A stretch of DNA of 64,000 nucleotides from Anoxybacillus tepidamans PS2 (GCF_000620165.1 NZ_JHVN01000006.1:124001-188000), one strand, 5' to 3'; shown: positions 8,866 to 18,287, numbered from the stretch's first letter. A program made the numbers and translations. The notes: a model not told the origin generated them from the letters alone.

Positions 8866-9672
8866 TTAAACGGCTAAATCGCGTTTGGAAAAAGCGATAA
8901 TAGCGGCTATATAGCTGATAAGACCGACCGCCCCAAGCAAAACGCATACTGGAAGAAGCTCCGTTTGACCTTGAACAATTTCTGCCGGTCGGAAGGCGGA
9001 AAATAGCGAGAAATGCCGCAGCCACTCTAATTTTTCCGTTAATTTTCCGGCTAAATCGAAGCTATAAAACAAGAATGTGATTCCTCCAGATAAAGCGAGC
9101 GCTTGCTTTTCATCGCTAACAATGGCAGAAAAGAAAAATGAATAGCCGCTGACGGCGAAAAAGAGCAGCATCCCGACCATGTTCATTTTGAGGAACGCGG
9201 CATGGTTCAGTGCGTGATCGGCGGCGAGCCAGCGAGTGCCGACGATGCCCGCTACTATAATCGCAGCGACGATTGCAATCACGCCTGTCAACAGTACGAA
9301 CGCCTGCGTCGTTGCGATTGTTCGCCGGGAATTTGGCGTCGCTAGCAAATACGCGATCGCGCCCCGGTCGATGAGCCGGGCCATTAGCTGGTTAGCTATT
9401 AAAACGCAGTAAACGGAAAGGATCAAAAGAAATAAGAGACTATAATACTCGCCGGCCATAAATTGCTCGATCGTTCCAATTCCCGTATGCAAATCAAATG
9501 CTTTTAAAAGCTGTTTCGGCATTTGTTGCAGCATTTGCTCCATCCCTTTTGATTTGGCGATCGAAGGATAAATACCGATAATTAAAAGCAAATAAAGCGC
9601 GGATCCGACGGAATAGCTTATGATCGTTTTTCCATATACTTTGAGCATATTTTTATACAAAGCAGCGTTCAT
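8866..9672 (-). CDS. ABC-2 type transporter permease
   Basis: A 268-residue protein with about six hydrophobic helices and short loops, fitting the ABC-2 permease superfamily that exports lipids, drugs or peptides. The central segment LMARLIDRGAIAYLLATPNSRR is the coupling-helix region common in bacterial ABC-2 permeases. The start overlaps the stop of the ATPase gene by four bases (ATGA type), so the pair is co-translated. The substrate cannot be told. The divergent TetR regulator may control it, since such exporters are often paired with TetR genes. Confidence 0.8.
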   Translation of the reverse strand: MNAALYKNMLKVYGKTIISYSVGSALYLLLIIGIYPSIAKSKGMEQMLQQMPKQLLKAFDLHTGIGTIEQFMAGEYYSLLFLLILSVYCVLIANQLMARLIDRGAIAYLLATPNSRRTIATTQAFVLLTGVIAIVAAIIVAGIVGTRWLAADHALNHAAFLKMNMVGMLLFFAVSGYSFFFSAIVSDEKQALALSGGITFLFYSFDLAGKLTEKLEWLRHFSLFSAFRPAEIVQGQTELLPVCVLLGAVGLISYIAAIIAFSKRDLAV

Positions 9673-10556
9673 TGACCGTCCCTCCGTTTGTCGTAATAAT
9701 TCATAAAAATATCTTCTAAGCTTTGTACATGCATATCCACGTTTTGCACCTTGTATTTCGTCAGCTCTGCGAGGAACGCATTATAATTTCCTTGCACCGC
9801 AATGCGCACGCGCACACCGTCATGCTCCACGATGTCGAGAGATGACTGTGCTAGCGCTTGCGCTTCTTGCTCGGAAGCTAAGGTGATGTCAAATAGTTTG
9901 CGCTGCATTGACTGCAATTCGTGTACGTTATTAATCGCGACGATGCGGCCATTTTTAATGATCGCAGCCCGGTCGCACGTTCTTTCAATTTCCGGAAAAC
10001 TATGTGACGACATAAAGAGAGTTTTGCCGCGCTTTTTTTCTTCCAAGACGATTTGGATAAATGTTTGCTGCATTAACGGATCAAGCCCTGATGTTGGCTC
10101 GTCGAGAATAATGACTTCAGGATCGTGCATGAATGCAGCGACAATGCCTACTTTTTGCTTCATCCCTTTAGACATTTTGCGAATCGGTGTATCAACGTCG
10201 AATTGCAGCCGTTCGATCAGCTCGTTGCGATAAGTGAAATCGGTCATGCGGCGCATGCCAGCGAGCAAATTTAAAAAATCCATACCGGTCATTCCTTCGA
10301 GAAAGGAAATTTCCCCTGGTAAATAACCGACGTATTTTTGCACAATGCTAGCTTCCCTCCAGCAATCATGCCCATTAATTCTTGCTGTTCCTTTTGTCGG
10401 TTTCATAAATCCGAGCAAATGCCGAATCGTTGTTGATTTTCCAGCGCCGTTTGGTCCTAAAAAGCCGAATACTTCTCCTCTCTCGACGGTAAATGACACA
10501 TCGAAAATTCCTTTTTGGTTGGCGAAATGTTTGGTAAGCCCTTTGACTTCAATCAT
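9669..10556 (-). CDS. ABC transporter ATP-binding protein
   Basis: 295 residues. Walker A is GPNGAGKST, the signature is reduced to KMSKGMKQKVG, and Walker B is EVIILDEPTSGLDP. The H-loop is SSHSFPEIE. The C-terminal ~80 residues form the regulatory extension common in ABC-2 exporters of the YhaQ/CcmA type. The ATG at 10556 has GGAGG eight bases upstream. The upstream ATG at 10571 overlaps that SD and is rejected. First gene of a two-gene minus-strand operon with the permease. Confidence 0.92.
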   Translation of the reverse strand: MIEVKGLTKHFANQKGIFDVSFTVERGEVFGFLGPNGAGKSTTIRHLLGFMKPTKGTARINGHDCWREASIVQKYVGYLPGEISFLEGMTGMDFLNLLAGMRRMTDFTYRNELIERLQFDVDTPIRKMSKGMKQKVGIVAAFMHDPEVIILDEPTSGLDPLMQQTFIQIVLEEKKRGKTLFMSSHSFPEIERTCDRAAIIKNGRIVAINNVHELQSMQRKLFDITLASEQEAQALAQSSLDIVEHDGVRVRIAVQGNYNAFLAELTKYKVQNVDMHVQSLEDIFMNYYDKRRDGQ

Positions 10557-10637
10557 ATGAACGGCCTCCATAAAATGAAATTTTTTATAATAAATATTTC
10601 AATATCATCATACGACGAATTTAAAAAAGTAGCAATT

Positions 10638-10675
10638 ATTTTTTGAAATATATATTTATATTGATTTCAAAAAAT
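10638..10675. promoter_or_regulatory. 12-bp inverted repeat, candidate TetR operator
   Basis: ATTTTTTGAAAT (10638-10649) and ATTTCAAAAAAT (10664-10675) are exact inverted repeats separated by 14 AT-rich bases. They lie in the divergent promoter region between the ABC exporter and the TetR gene. Binding by that TetR protein is an inference. Confidence 0.55.
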
Positions 10676-10716
10676 GAGATAATAAATATATGTGCTAAGA
10701 CAGAAAGGTGAGACAA

Positions 10717-11301
10717 ATGAACGGATATCAAAGGCGAGCTGAACAAAAAAAACAAGACATAAAAAAGGCGACGTTGCAATTGTTGTATGATATAGATCCA
10801 AAACAATTGAAAATCAGTGATATTGCTAAAAAAGCAAATGTATCGCAAGTAACGATTTACAATCATTTTCAAAGCAAGGAACAGCTCATTCGCGAAGTTC
10901 TCATCGATTATATGGTGGAACAAATCGAGCAATACGAACGATTTTTTAGAACCGACTGTTCATTTCAAGAAAAAGTTGAATATATGATTTTTGAAAAGAA
11001 AAAAGTGCTGCAACAAATTCGCGTCGATCTGTTCCAGCAATTGATGAAAGAAGATGAACAGCTTCGTGACAGCGTCGAACTGTTATCACAAACAAGAATT
11101 ATTCCTCTTTTTATTGAAATGGTGAAAGAAGCGCAACGAAAAGGGGAAATCGATCCAACTCTTTCAATCGATACACTTTTATTATATGTAAAAATATGGA
11201 GGGATATTGGTCAGCAGCTTCATCCCTCGATCTACAACGAGCGAATGACTGAGGAGTTGATCCGCTTATTTTTCTATGGAGTGAAAGGGGAGAAACGATG
11301 A
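10717..11301 (+). CDS. TetR/AcrR family transcriptional regulator
   Basis: 194 residues. The N-terminal helix-turn-helix is clear: [27 protein letters not shown] (about residues 30-56). The C-terminal ~120 residues are helical ligand-binding sequence without a recognisable subfamily. The ATG at 10717 follows AAAGGTGA; the GTG at 10708 overlaps that SD. Its stop overlaps the aldehyde dehydrogenase start by four bases, so they form an operon. It is divergent from the ABC exporter and likely represses one or both units through the palindrome at 10638-10675. Confidence 0.88.
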   Translation: MNGYQRRAEQKKQDIKKATLQLLYDIDPKQLKISDIAKKANVSQVTIYNHFQSKEQLIREVLIDYMVEQIEQYERFFRTDCSFQEKVEYMIFEKKKVLQQIRVDLFQQLMKEDEQLRDSVELLSQTRIIPLFIEMVKEAQRKGEIDPTLSIDTLLLYVKIWRDIGQQLHPSIYNERMTEELIRLFFYGVKGEKR

Positions 11302-12647
11302 ACAGTGAACTGTTGGAAAAGCAACAGCGTTATTTTCATCGGGGGGAAACAAAACAAGTAAAGTTTCGGCTTAAGCAACTGGAAGCACTAAAACGGGCGA
11401 TTCAAGCGCATGAACAGGAAATTATCGCAACGTTACACGACGAATTGCACAAATCACCGCTTGAGTCATACAGCACTGAAATCGGCTTTGTATATAAAGA
11501 AATCTCATTCATCATGAAGCATTTGCGAAATTGGACAAAGCCGAAGCGCGTAAAAACGCCGCTTACCCATTTCGGCTCTAAAAGCTATTTATACCCTGAA
11601 CCGTATGGGGTGAGTTTAATTATCGCTCCTTGGAATTACCCGTTTCAACTGGCAATGGCGCCGCTTGTAGGAGCGATCGCCGCAGGAAACTGCGCTGTCG
11701 TGAAGCCTTCCGAATATACGCCGAAGATGTCTTCTCTATTGAACAAGATGATTTCCGAGACGTTTGCCGATGAGTACGTAACGGTCGTTGAAGGCGGCGT
11801 CGATGTTAGCACAGCATTATTAAAGCTGCGATTTGATCACATTTTCTTTACTGGGAGCGTTCCTGTTGGAAAAAGGGTGATGGAGGCAGCCAGCAAGCAC
11901 CTCATTCCAGTAACGCTGGAGCTTGGCGGGAAAAGCCCGGTCATTGTTGATGAAACGGCGCATCTTGAACTCGCGGCGAAACGGATCGTTTGGGGGAAGT
12001 TTTCCAACGCGGGGCAGACGTGCATTGCGCCCGATTATTTATTAGTGCATGAAACGGTAAAAGCGCGGCTTCTTGAAAAAATGAAGCATTACATTAACGA
12101 GTTTTACAATAACGGCCATTACGCAAAAATCGTCAGCGAACGCCATGCAAAGCGGCTTGTTTCTTTTCTCGAAAAAGGAACAATCGTATACGGAGGGCGT
12201 TATGATATCGAAAAACGCCACATCGAGCCGACGATCATCGAGGACGTTGCTTTGGATGCCCCTGTCATGCAGGAGGAAATTTTCGGTCCGATTTTGCCCG
12301 TATTCTCATTTTCGTCCATGGATGAAGCGATTGGCATCATCCAGCAATTCGAAAAGCCGCTTGCGCTTTATTTGTTTTCAGAAAGCCGCGAAGTGCAAAA
12401 AACCATACTAGAGCAAATTCGCTTTGGCGGCGGCTGCATTAATGATACGCTTTTGCATATTGCCACTCCTTATTTGCCGTTTGGCGGTGTCGGCGAAAGC
12501 GGTTTTGGCGCCTATCACGGCAAAGCGAGCTTTGATGCGTTCTCGCACTACAAAAGCATTTTAAAACAAACGACCCGCTTTGATTTTCCGTTCCGTTATC
12601 CTAACTACCCTTACGCGCTCAAGTGGATGAAAAGATTGCTTAAATAA
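11298..12647 (+). CDS. NAD(P)-dependent aldehyde dehydrogenase (YwdH-like)
   Basis: 449 residues, the short ALDH class that includes B. subtilis YwdH and fatty aldehyde dehydrogenases; it oxidises aldehydes to acids. The catalytic base Glu208 is in LELGGKSPV and the nucleophile Cys242 in GQTCIAPDY. The oxyanion region APWNYPF is also present. The C-terminal hydrophobic/basic tail [20 protein letters not shown] may contact the membrane, as in fatty aldehyde enzymes. It is coupled to the TetR gene, suggesting induction by an aldehyde or lipid-like compound (inference). Confidence 0.9.
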   Translation: MNSELLEKQQRYFHRGETKQVKFRLKQLEALKRAIQAHEQEIIATLHDELHKSPLESYSTEIGFVYKEISFIMKHLRNWTKPKRVKTPLTHFGSKSYLYPEPYGVSLIIAPWNYPFQLAMAPLVGAIAAGNCAVVKPSEYTPKMSSLLNKMISETFADEYVTVVEGGVDVSTALLKLRFDHIFFTGSVPVGKRVMEAASKHLIPVTLELGGKSPVIVDETAHLELAAKRIVWGKFSNAGQTCIAPDYLLVHETVKARLLEKMKHYINEFYNNGHYAKIVSERHAKRLVSFLEKGTIVYGGRYDIEKRHIEPTIIEDVALDAPVMQEEIFGPILPVFSFSSMDEAIGIIQQFEKPLALYLFSESREVQKTILEQIRFGGGCINDTLLHIATPYLPFGGVGESGFGAYHGKASFDAFSHYKSILKQTTRFDFPFRYPNYPYALKWMKRLLK

Positions 12648-12672
12648 TGCATGGGTTTCCGTGCATTTTTTC
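12646..12672 (+). terminator. Terminator of the tetR-ALDH operon
   Basis: AATGCATGG pairs with CCGTGCATT, followed by a T run. Confidence 0.8.
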
Positions 12673-12673
12673 T

Positions 12674-12701
12674 TTGAAAACGAACGCCTATTTTCTAAAA
12701 T
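12674..12701 (+). promoter_or_regulatory. Sigma-A promoter of mrfAB
   Basis: TTGAAA (12674-12679), 16 bases, TAAAAT (12696-12701); the SD of mrfA follows at about 12713. CGAAC lies in the spacer but its partner half-site is poor, so I do not call a LexA box. Confidence 0.6.
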
Positions 12702-12724
12702 GGAACATAGGTAGGTGAAGAACA

Positions 12725-14983
12725 TTGCTCAGTAAACGCAAAACATTGCAAGAAATTGTCGAAGAATGGAAGAAAAATGAACATGTCGTCTATTGGCATA
12801 CGGTTCCAGAAAGAGAGGCTAAGGTCGTCCCATATCCTGAATCCCTTCATCCGAAGCTGCGGGAGTCGCTCGAAAAGCGGGGGATTTCTGCGCTGTATAC
12901 CCATCAAAAAGACGCGTACGAAGCGGTGGAGGCGGGGAAAAACATCGTCGCCGTCACGCCGACGGCCTCCGGAAAGACGCTTTGCTATAACTTGCCGGTA
13001 TTGCAAACGATCCTTCACAACCCGGATGCGAGGGCGCTCTATTTATTTCCGACAAAAGCGCTCGCACAAGATCAAAAAAGCGCCTTAAACGAAATCATTG
13101 CGGAAATAGAGGCAACCATTTATTGCGATACGTACGACGGCGATACATCGCCGGTGATTCGCCAAAAAGTGCGGAAAGCGGGCAATATTGTGATCACCAA
13201 TCCCGATATGCTGCATTCTGGCATTTTGCCGCATCATACGAAATGGGTATCGCTGTTTGAAAATTTGCGCTTTGTTGTGATTGACGAATTGCATACGTAT
13301 CGCGGCGTGTTTGGTAGCCATGTCGCTAATGTGATCCGCCGTTTAAAGCGGATTTGCCGATTTTACGGTAGCGAACCGCAATTTATTTGTACATCTGCTA
13401 CGATTGCCAATCCGAAAGAATTGGCGGAAACATTGACAGGAAAAGAAGCGGTTTTAATTGATCGCAACGGTGCTCCAGCGGGGAAAAAACATTTCGTCTT
13501 TTACAATCCCCCTGTTGTGAATCCGGTGCTTCATATTCGGAAGAGCGCGGTATTAGAAGCGAAATCGATTGCGAGCGAACTGTTAAAACATCGCATCCAA
13601 ACGATTGTCTTTGCGAAAAGCCGCGTTCGCGTCGAACTTTTGTTGTCGTACTTGCAGCAGCTAGTGAAGCATGAGCTTGGAAGTCGCTCGATTCGCGCCT
13701 ATCGCGGCGGCTATTTGCCGAGCGAGCGAAGGGCGATTGAAAAAGGATTAAGGAGCGGAGAAATTTATGGTGTTGTAAGCACGAATGCGCTTGAGCTAGG
13801 CGTGGATATCGGACAACTGCAAGCATGCGTCATAACGGGCTATCCAGGCACAATCGCCAGCACATGGCAGCAGGCAGGACGCGCTGGGCGGCGGCAGGAA
13901 GAATCCGTCGTTGTCATGGTAGCAAGTTCAAGTCCTCTCGACCAATATATTATTCAACATCCATCGTACTTTCTTGAACGAAACCCGGAGACCGCTCGCT
14001 TAAACCCAAACAATCTCATCATTCTTGTCGACCATGTCAAATGCGCCGCCTTTGAATTGCCGTTTCGCCGCGGGGAAACATTCGATGGAGTAGACGTGGA
14101 AGAAGTTCTCGAATTTTTGACGGAGGAACGGGTGCTGTATCGCCGGGGCGAAAAATGGTATTGGATGAGCGATTCGTTTCCGGCCCATGGCATTAGCTTG
14201 CGCTCCGCTTCGCAGGAAAATGTAGTGATTATTGATATTTCACAGACAGGCGCTCATCGGGTCATTGGTGAAATGGACCGATTCAGCGCGATGACGCTGC
14301 TTCATGAAGAAGCGATTTATTTGCATCAGGGGATTCAATATCAGGTGGAAACGCTCGATTGGGAAGAGAAAAAAGCGTATGTGCGTGAAGTCGATGTCGA
14401 TTATTTTACTGACGCGAATTTAGCTGTTGAATTAAAAGTATTAGAAGAAGATCGAAAGCGAGAAACATCCGCTGCAGAAATCGGTTTTGGCGATGTAATG
14501 GTGCTCGCGAAGGCGACGATTTTTAAGAAACTCAAATTGGAAACGCATGAAAACATCGGCTCAGGCCCCATTCATTTGCCGGAAGAAGAGCTGCATACGA
14601 ATGCTGCATGGATCAGTATCAAACGCGAATGGCTGCCGCATTGGAACGATGCGCGGCTTGAACAGGGGCTGATTGGCATTGCCCACGTGCTGCAATCTGT
14701 CGCTCCGCTGTTTCTTATGTGCGATCCATCCGATTTGCATGTTGTCGCTCAAGTTAAATCCGTGCACAATGAACAACCGACGATTTTCTTTTATGACCGA
14801 TATCCAGGCGGCATCGGCTTAAGCGATGCGCTGTATCAAGTGATGGGACAAGTGCTTGCGGAAGCGAAGCAAATGATCGAGCGCTGCCCATGCGAATCTG
14901 GATGTCCGTCTTGCGTCGGCACGGACGCATGGTCGACGCATGCGAAAAGCGATGCCAAGCGGCTTTTGCATATGCTGAAGTAA
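12725..14983 (+). CDS. mrfA: DEAD/DEAH-box DNA helicase MrfA (YprA)
   Basis: 752 residues, close to the B. subtilis YprA length. In B. subtilis MrfA acts with MrfB in a UvrA-independent excision pathway for mitomycin C adducts (established knowledge). Visible motifs: Q-motif region LYTHQKDA, Walker A PTASGKT (about residues 79-85), DELH box near 186, SAT, and the helicase C-terminal motif GRAGRR. A Cys-rich zinc site CPCESGCPSC lies near 720. TTG start at 12725, six bases after AGGTGA. mrfB follows after 15 bases. Confidence 0.93.
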   Translation: MLSKRKTLQEIVEEWKKNEHVVYWHTVPEREAKVVPYPESLHPKLRESLEKRGISALYTHQKDAYEAVEAGKNIVAVTPTASGKTLCYNLPVLQTILHNPDARALYLFPTKALAQDQKSALNEIIAEIEATIYCDTYDGDTSPVIRQKVRKAGNIVITNPDMLHSGILPHHTKWVSLFENLRFVVIDELHTYRGVFGSHVANVIRRLKRICRFYGSEPQFICTSATIANPKELAETLTGKEAVLIDRNGAPAGKKHFVFYNPPVVNPVLHIRKSAVLEAKSIASELLKHRIQTIVFAKSRVRVELLLSYLQQLVKHELGSRSIRAYRGGYLPSERRAIEKGLRSGEIYGVVSTNALELGVDIGQLQACVITGYPGTIASTWQQAGRAGRRQEESVVVMVASSSPLDQYIIQHPSYFLERNPETARLNPNNLIILVDHVKCAAFELPFRRGETFDGVDVEEVLEFLTEERVLYRRGEKWYWMSDSFPAHGISLRSASQENVVIIDISQTGAHRVIGEMDRFSAMTLLHEEAIYLHQGIQYQVETLDWEEKKAYVREVDVDYFTDANLAVELKVLEEDRKRETSAAEIGFGDVMVLAKATIFKKLKLETHENIGSGPIHLPEEELHTNAAWISIKREWLPHWNDARLEQGLIGIAHVLQSVAPLFLMCDPSDLHVVAQVKSVHNEQPTIFFYDRYPGGIGLSDALYQVMGQVLAEAKQMIERCPCESGCPSCVGTDAWSTHAKSDAKRLLHMLK

Positions 14984-14998
14984 AGAAAGGGTTTTGCA

Positions 14999-16240
14999 AT
15001 GATGTCACTCAAACAAAAACTAGCCAGATTAAAAGGGCATATGCCAACACATTCTCCAGTTGGTGAACCGGAAAGAGAAGCAACCGACATTCCTTATTTA
15101 GACAAGTGGCGTGATTGGAACGCCGAACCATTCTTTTTCGACGGCGACTATTGTTTCATTCGCGAGGTCGTCTATCCGCTCGATGCAAGACACGGCATGT
15201 ATCGGCTTGGCGATTTGCACGATGTTCATAACAAGTGGCAGCGTTCATCGCTTTCTCATCCGCTCTCTAGTGCGGGGCATGATACGAGCGATTTGTTTTT
15301 CTTCGATACAGAAACGACTGGATTGGGAAGCGGAGCGGGCAATACAATTTTTTTGCTTGGGCATGCTCGCGTGTATGAAGACCGTGTAGTTGTAAGGCAG
15401 CATTTTTTGCCGCATCCCGGAGCAGAAGTGGCGCTGTACCAAAGCTTTTTATCTGAAGTCGATTATACGACCCTTGTCACGTACAATGGAAAAGCGTTTG
15501 ATTGGCCTGTAGTAAAAACGCGCCATACTCTTATTCGTGATCACGTTCCGAAATTGCCCGCATTCGGACATTTTGATTTGTATCACGCGGCCAGAAGAAT
15601 ATGGCGCTATCGGCTTGAATCGCTCCGGCTTGCGCAAGTGGAAAAAAACATACTCGGGGTCGAGCGGACGGAAGATGTTCCTGGTTTTTTAGCGCCGATG
15701 CTGTATTTCGATTTTCTCTCTACGAAACACCCCGACAGTATTGCCGGGGTGCTTAGGCATAATGAAATGGACGTGCTATCGCTTATTGCTCTATATATTC
15801 ATCTATCGAAGCAAATTTTGCAGGCGCAAGCGATCGAACATGCGTCTGAACAATTGGAAATGGCACGCTGGTTTGATGCGGTGGGGGAAGCGGACGAAGC
15901 GAAAAAAGTGTACGGAAAAGTGGCTGAAAGTGATGCGAAAGAGGCAGCCAAAGCGAAATGGAATTTGTCGATGATTTATAAAAAAGAAAAAAAGCATGAT
16001 GAGGCGATTGCACTTTGGCAGGAGTTGCTTGCAAGAGGAAATGACGGGTGGAGCGTCAAGGCGGCGATCGAGTTGGCGAAAGTATATGAACACCATTACA
16101 AGCAACCAGAACGTGCATATGAATATGCGCAAATAGCATATCACGAATGGAAAGAGCTTGTTCGCACCCATCGGACAAACGAATCGCCGCACGAGTTTTT
16201 ACGGCGGCTCGAGAGGCTTGAGCGGAAAATAAAGAAATAA
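14999..16240 (+). CDS. mrfB: Exonuclease MrfB (YprB)
   Basis: 413 residues. It has an N-terminal ~100-residue region, then a DEDD-type RNase H-like exonuclease domain: FFDTETTGL (D103, E105), a middle motif TYNGKAFDWPV and a C-terminal HNEMDVLSL. TPR-like helical repeats follow from about 285 (ARWFDAVGEADEA, AKWNLSMIYKKEKKHDEAI). In B. subtilis MrfB is the nuclease partner of MrfA in mitomycin repair. Two adjacent ATGs (14999 and 15002) follow AGAAAGGG. It is the second gene of the mrfAB operon and precedes cotD as in B. subtilis. Confidence 0.92.
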   Translation: MMSLKQKLARLKGHMPTHSPVGEPEREATDIPYLDKWRDWNAEPFFFDGDYCFIREVVYPLDARHGMYRLGDLHDVHNKWQRSSLSHPLSSAGHDTSDLFFFDTETTGLGSGAGNTIFLLGHARVYEDRVVVRQHFLPHPGAEVALYQSFLSEVDYTTLVTYNGKAFDWPVVKTRHTLIRDHVPKLPAFGHFDLYHAARRIWRYRLESLRLAQVEKNILGVERTEDVPGFLAPMLYFDFLSTKHPDSIAGVLRHNEMDVLSLIALYIHLSKQILQAQAIEHASEQLEMARWFDAVGEADEAKKVYGKVAESDAKEAAKAKWNLSMIYKKEKKHDEAIALWQELLARGNDGWSVKAAIELAKVYEHHYKQPERAYEYAQIAYHEWKELVRTHRTNESPHEFLRRLERLERKIKK

Positions 16241-16305
16241 CTATTTCCTTGGAAAGCGCAAAATACGACAGAAAATACAGAAAATTTATTTTTTATCGAC
16301 GAAAC

Positions 16306-16334
16306 TTGTAGAAAAATCGAAGAGTGTGTACAAT
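16306..16334 (+). promoter_or_regulatory. Sigma-A-like promoter before a very small ORF
   Basis: TTGTAG (16306-16311), exactly 17 bases, TACAAT (16329-16334). The only candidate product before cotD is the small membrane ORF at 16387-16470. Confidence 0.55.
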
Positions 16335-16386
16335 TATGTGTTGTGAATATAGAGCGTACAAAAAGTGATGGATGGAGAGACGAGCC

Positions 16387-16470
16387 GTGAGAAGCATGTA
16401 TAAAAAAATTCTGTATCTGTTTTTTGTCGTTGTCGGTTTAACAGTTGTTGTGTTTACAAATTTAACATAA
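16387..16470 (+). CDS. Candidate 27-residue single-helix membrane peptide
   Basis: GTG 16387 (or ATG 16396) to TAA 16468-16470. Three basic residues (RSMYKK) lead into about 18 hydrophobic residues (ILYLFFVVVGLTVVVF). GGAGAG precedes the GTG at good spacing and a 17-bp-spaced promoter lies about 50 bases upstream. I know no family for it. The charged start, hydrophobic body, SD and promoter together make it more than a chance frame, but expression is unproven. Confidence 0.45.
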   Translation: MRSMYKKILYLFFVVVGLTVVVFTNLT

Positions 16471-16506
16471 TGGACATTTGTTTGAAAAATAGGTACGTGC
16501 ACTAGT

Positions 16507-16534
16507 ACGTGTCCGCTCCTTTCATCATAGGCTA
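16507..16534 (+). promoter_or_regulatory. Sigma-K promoter of cotD
   Basis: CATAGGCTA (16526-16534) matches the sigma-K -10 CATAnnnTA. An AC (16507-16508) stands 17 bases upstream as the -35 core. B. subtilis cotD is a late mother-cell gene under sigma-K (established), which supports the call. Confidence 0.7.
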
Positions 16535-16572
16535 GTATTGTAAAACAGCTTATGAAAAAAGGAGAGATGCGC

Positions 16573-16806
16573 ATGTTTTGCAGACCAAACGTAGTGGCGC
16601 CAATTGTTCATCCACCAAAATGCTGTGTACAGCATCACGTCCAAGCGACAATTGTGCCACATATTCATCCGTCCCATACAACACATGTGAATCACCATAT
16701 TTATCAACATCAACACTATTTCCCACACACAGAGTCTGCTGTAAATGAGGTAGCAAACCAACATTTTTTCTGTCCTGGCCCTGGTCCGATGCCATTTGGG
16801 TTCTAA
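16573..16806 (+). CDS. cotD: Spore inner coat protein CotD
   Basis: 77 residues, rich in His, Pro and Cys. The segments CRPNVVAPIVHPPKCC, TIVPHIHPSHTTHVNHH and HYFPHT align well with B. subtilis CotD, an inner coat protein. The start at 16573 (MFCRPN) has GGAG eight bases upstream; the in-frame ATG at 16567 is too close and that at 16552 is upstream of the SD. Position between mrfB and ypsA is as in B. subtilis. Expected to be made late in the mother cell. Confidence 0.93.
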   Translation: MFCRPNVVAPIVHPPKCCVQHHVQATIVPHIHPSHTTHVNHHIYQHQHYFPHTESAVNEVANQHFFCPGPGPMPFGF

Positions 16807-16815
16807 AGGATGGTG

Positions 16816-16852
16816 AAACAGGAACTGAATATTCAGTTCCTGTTTATTTTTT
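16816..16852 (+). terminator. Terminator of cotD
   Basis: A near-perfect palindrome: AACAGGAACTGAAT pairs with ATTCAGTTCCTGTT, then TTATTTTTT. Confidence 0.9.
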
Positions 16853-16873
16853 CAGCGAAAGGAGGCGACGGCA

Positions 16874-17434
16874 GTGCTTAAAATATTGGCAGTGACCGGT
16901 TATAAGCCATATGAACTAAATATTTTTGCGAATAATCATCCAGCGGTTTCATACATTAAAAAGGCGATTCAAAAACATTTGATTGAACTTCTAGACGAAG
17001 GATTAGAATGGGTCGTCATTAGCGGACAGCTTGGAGTGGAGTTATGGACGGCGGAGGTGGTATATGAATTGCAGGAAACATATCCGCATTTGCAGCTCGC
17101 GGTATTAGCACCATTTGAAAACCAAGAAGAGCGTTGGAGGGAGGATAATCGGGAATATTACGAGTTCATCATTTCCCAAGCTGATTTCTTTGATTGTATT
17201 ACTAAAAGACCATACGAAAGTCCTGCGCAGTTTCGCCTAAAAAATGAATTTATCATCGCTAAAAGCGAAGGATTATTGATCGTCTATGATGAAGAAAAAG
17301 AGGGGACGCCGAAGTTTATGCTGCAAACGGCTAGGAAAAAAGAAGGTTATCCGATTTTTGTTATTTCTTTTGCCGATTTGCAAGCGATCATAGAAGAAGA
17401 ACAAATGAGTCAATGGGAAATTGACAATCGGTAG
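16874..17434 (+). CDS. ypsA: YpsA, SLOG-superfamily protein (DUF1273)
   Basis: 186 residues. The family fold is a Rossmann-like SLOG domain thought to bind nucleotides. Seen: [15 protein letters not shown] at the start, [26 protein letters not shown] and a C-terminal [17 protein letters not shown]. Firmicute YpsA proteins are linked to cell division, oxidative stress and filamentation when overproduced, with no defined reaction. GTG 16874 follows GGAGG (16861-16865). It sits just upstream of the cell-division gene gpsB, as in B. subtilis. Confidence 0.9.
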   Translation: MLKILAVTGYKPYELNIFANNHPAVSYIKKAIQKHLIELLDEGLEWVVISGQLGVELWTAEVVYELQETYPHLQLAVLAPFENQEERWREDNREYYEFIISQADFFDCITKRPYESPAQFRLKNEFIIAKSEGLLIVYDEEKEGTPKFMLQTARKKEGYPIFVISFADLQAIIEEEQMSQWEIDNR

Positions 17435-17490
17435 ACTTTCTGAAAAAATAAAGAAAAGAATAGCGGAATGTGGAATTGAGGTGAAGAATC

Positions 17491-17790
17491 ATGTTGGCAG
17501 GTCGTATTAAGTTAACGGCAAAAGATATTTTAGAGAAAGAGTTTAAAGTGAGCATGCGTGGCTACAATCAGGACGAGGTGGATCAATTTTTAGACATGAT
17601 CATCAAAGATTACGAAGCGTTTCATCAGGAAATTGAGGAATTGCAACAAGAAAATATGCGCCTTAAGCATCAGTTGCAAGAATCGCAAAAACGACAACCT
17701 ACTCCTACCACCGGCACGACGAATTTTGACATTTTGCAGCGGTTGTCGAATTTAGAAAAGCATGTGTTCGGCAACAAATTGTATGAATAG
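17491..17790 (+). CDS. gpsB: Cell division regulator GpsB
   Basis: 99 residues, the normal GpsB length. The DivIVA-like N-terminal membrane-binding and coiled-coil region is obvious: [34 protein letters not shown], then a coiled coil rich in E, Q and L (residues ~30-66). After a short linker comes the C-terminal trimerising helix [16 protein letters not shown]. GpsB shuttles penicillin-binding proteins between septum and side wall. It lies directly upstream of rnpB. Confidence 0.97.
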   Translation: MLAGRIKLTAKDILEKEFKVSMRGYNQDEVDQFLDMIIKDYEAFHQEIEELQQENMRLKHQLQESQKRQPTPTTGTTNFDILQRLSNLEKHVFGNKLYE

Positions 17791-17831
17791 GATACATAAT
17801 AAAAAATTTCCCATTGAAGTGAGCCGAAAAA

Positions 17832-17860
17832 TCGACTATACTACATTATGCAGATATAAT
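17832..17860 (+). promoter_or_regulatory. Promoter of rnpB
   Basis: TCGACT (17832-17837), 17 bases, perfect TATAAT (17855-17860). The expected start falls at about 17867, matching the mature 5' end of RNase P RNA. A second set, TTGAAG (17814-17819) and TATACT (17837-17842), also 17 bases apart, overlaps it and could give a longer precursor. Confidence 0.75.
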
Positions 17861-17865
17861 AACAT

Positions 17866-18271
17866 TAATAGTGTTCGGGTAATCGCTGCGGCAATGTTTG
17901 CCGTAGAGGAAAGTCCATGCTCGCACGGTGCTGAGATGCCCGTAGTGTTCGTGCCTAGCGAAACGATAAGCTAGGGCAGCTTGGCTTCGGCTGGGCTGAC
18001 GGCGGGGAAAAAGCCTACGTCCGTTTGGATATGGCTTGATTACCCTGAAAGTGCCACAGTGACGGAGCTCTAAGGGAAACCTTAGAGGTGGAACGCGGTA
18101 AACCCCACGAGCGAGAAACCCAAATAATGGTAGGGGCACCTTCCCGAAGGAAATGAACGGAGGGAAGGACAGATGGCATTTCATCTGTAGATAGATGATT
18201 ACCGCCGGAGTACGAGGCGAAAAGCCGATTGCAGTACGAAGGAACAAAACATGGCTTACAGAACACTATTA
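17866..18271 (+). ncRNA. rnpB: RNase P RNA, B type
   Basis: The catalytic RNA of RNase P, which trims tRNA 5' leaders, in the Bacillus (type B) architecture. Nearly identical blocks to B. subtilis rnpB are seen: GTTCGGGTAATCGCTGC, GAGGAAAGTCCATGCTCGC, GAGATGCCCGTAGTGTTCG, GAACGCGGTAAACCCC, GCGAGAAACCCAAAT and AACAAAACATGGCTTACAG. Helix P1 is closed by TTAATAGTGTTC at the 5' end and GAACACTATTAA at the 3' end, which fixes the ends. It has its own promoter and terminator. Confidence 0.97.
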
Positions 18272-18287
18272 ATGGCTAAAAGGAACG

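Noticed and set aside
12674-12701. LexA (SOS) box in the mrfAB promoter
   Set aside because: Only CGAAC is present; the second half-site reads ATTTT rather than GTTCG.
17846-18247. Long open frames across rnpB on both strands
   Set aside because: The sequence is clearly RNase P RNA with conserved blocks and a closed P1 helix; the frames have no SD.
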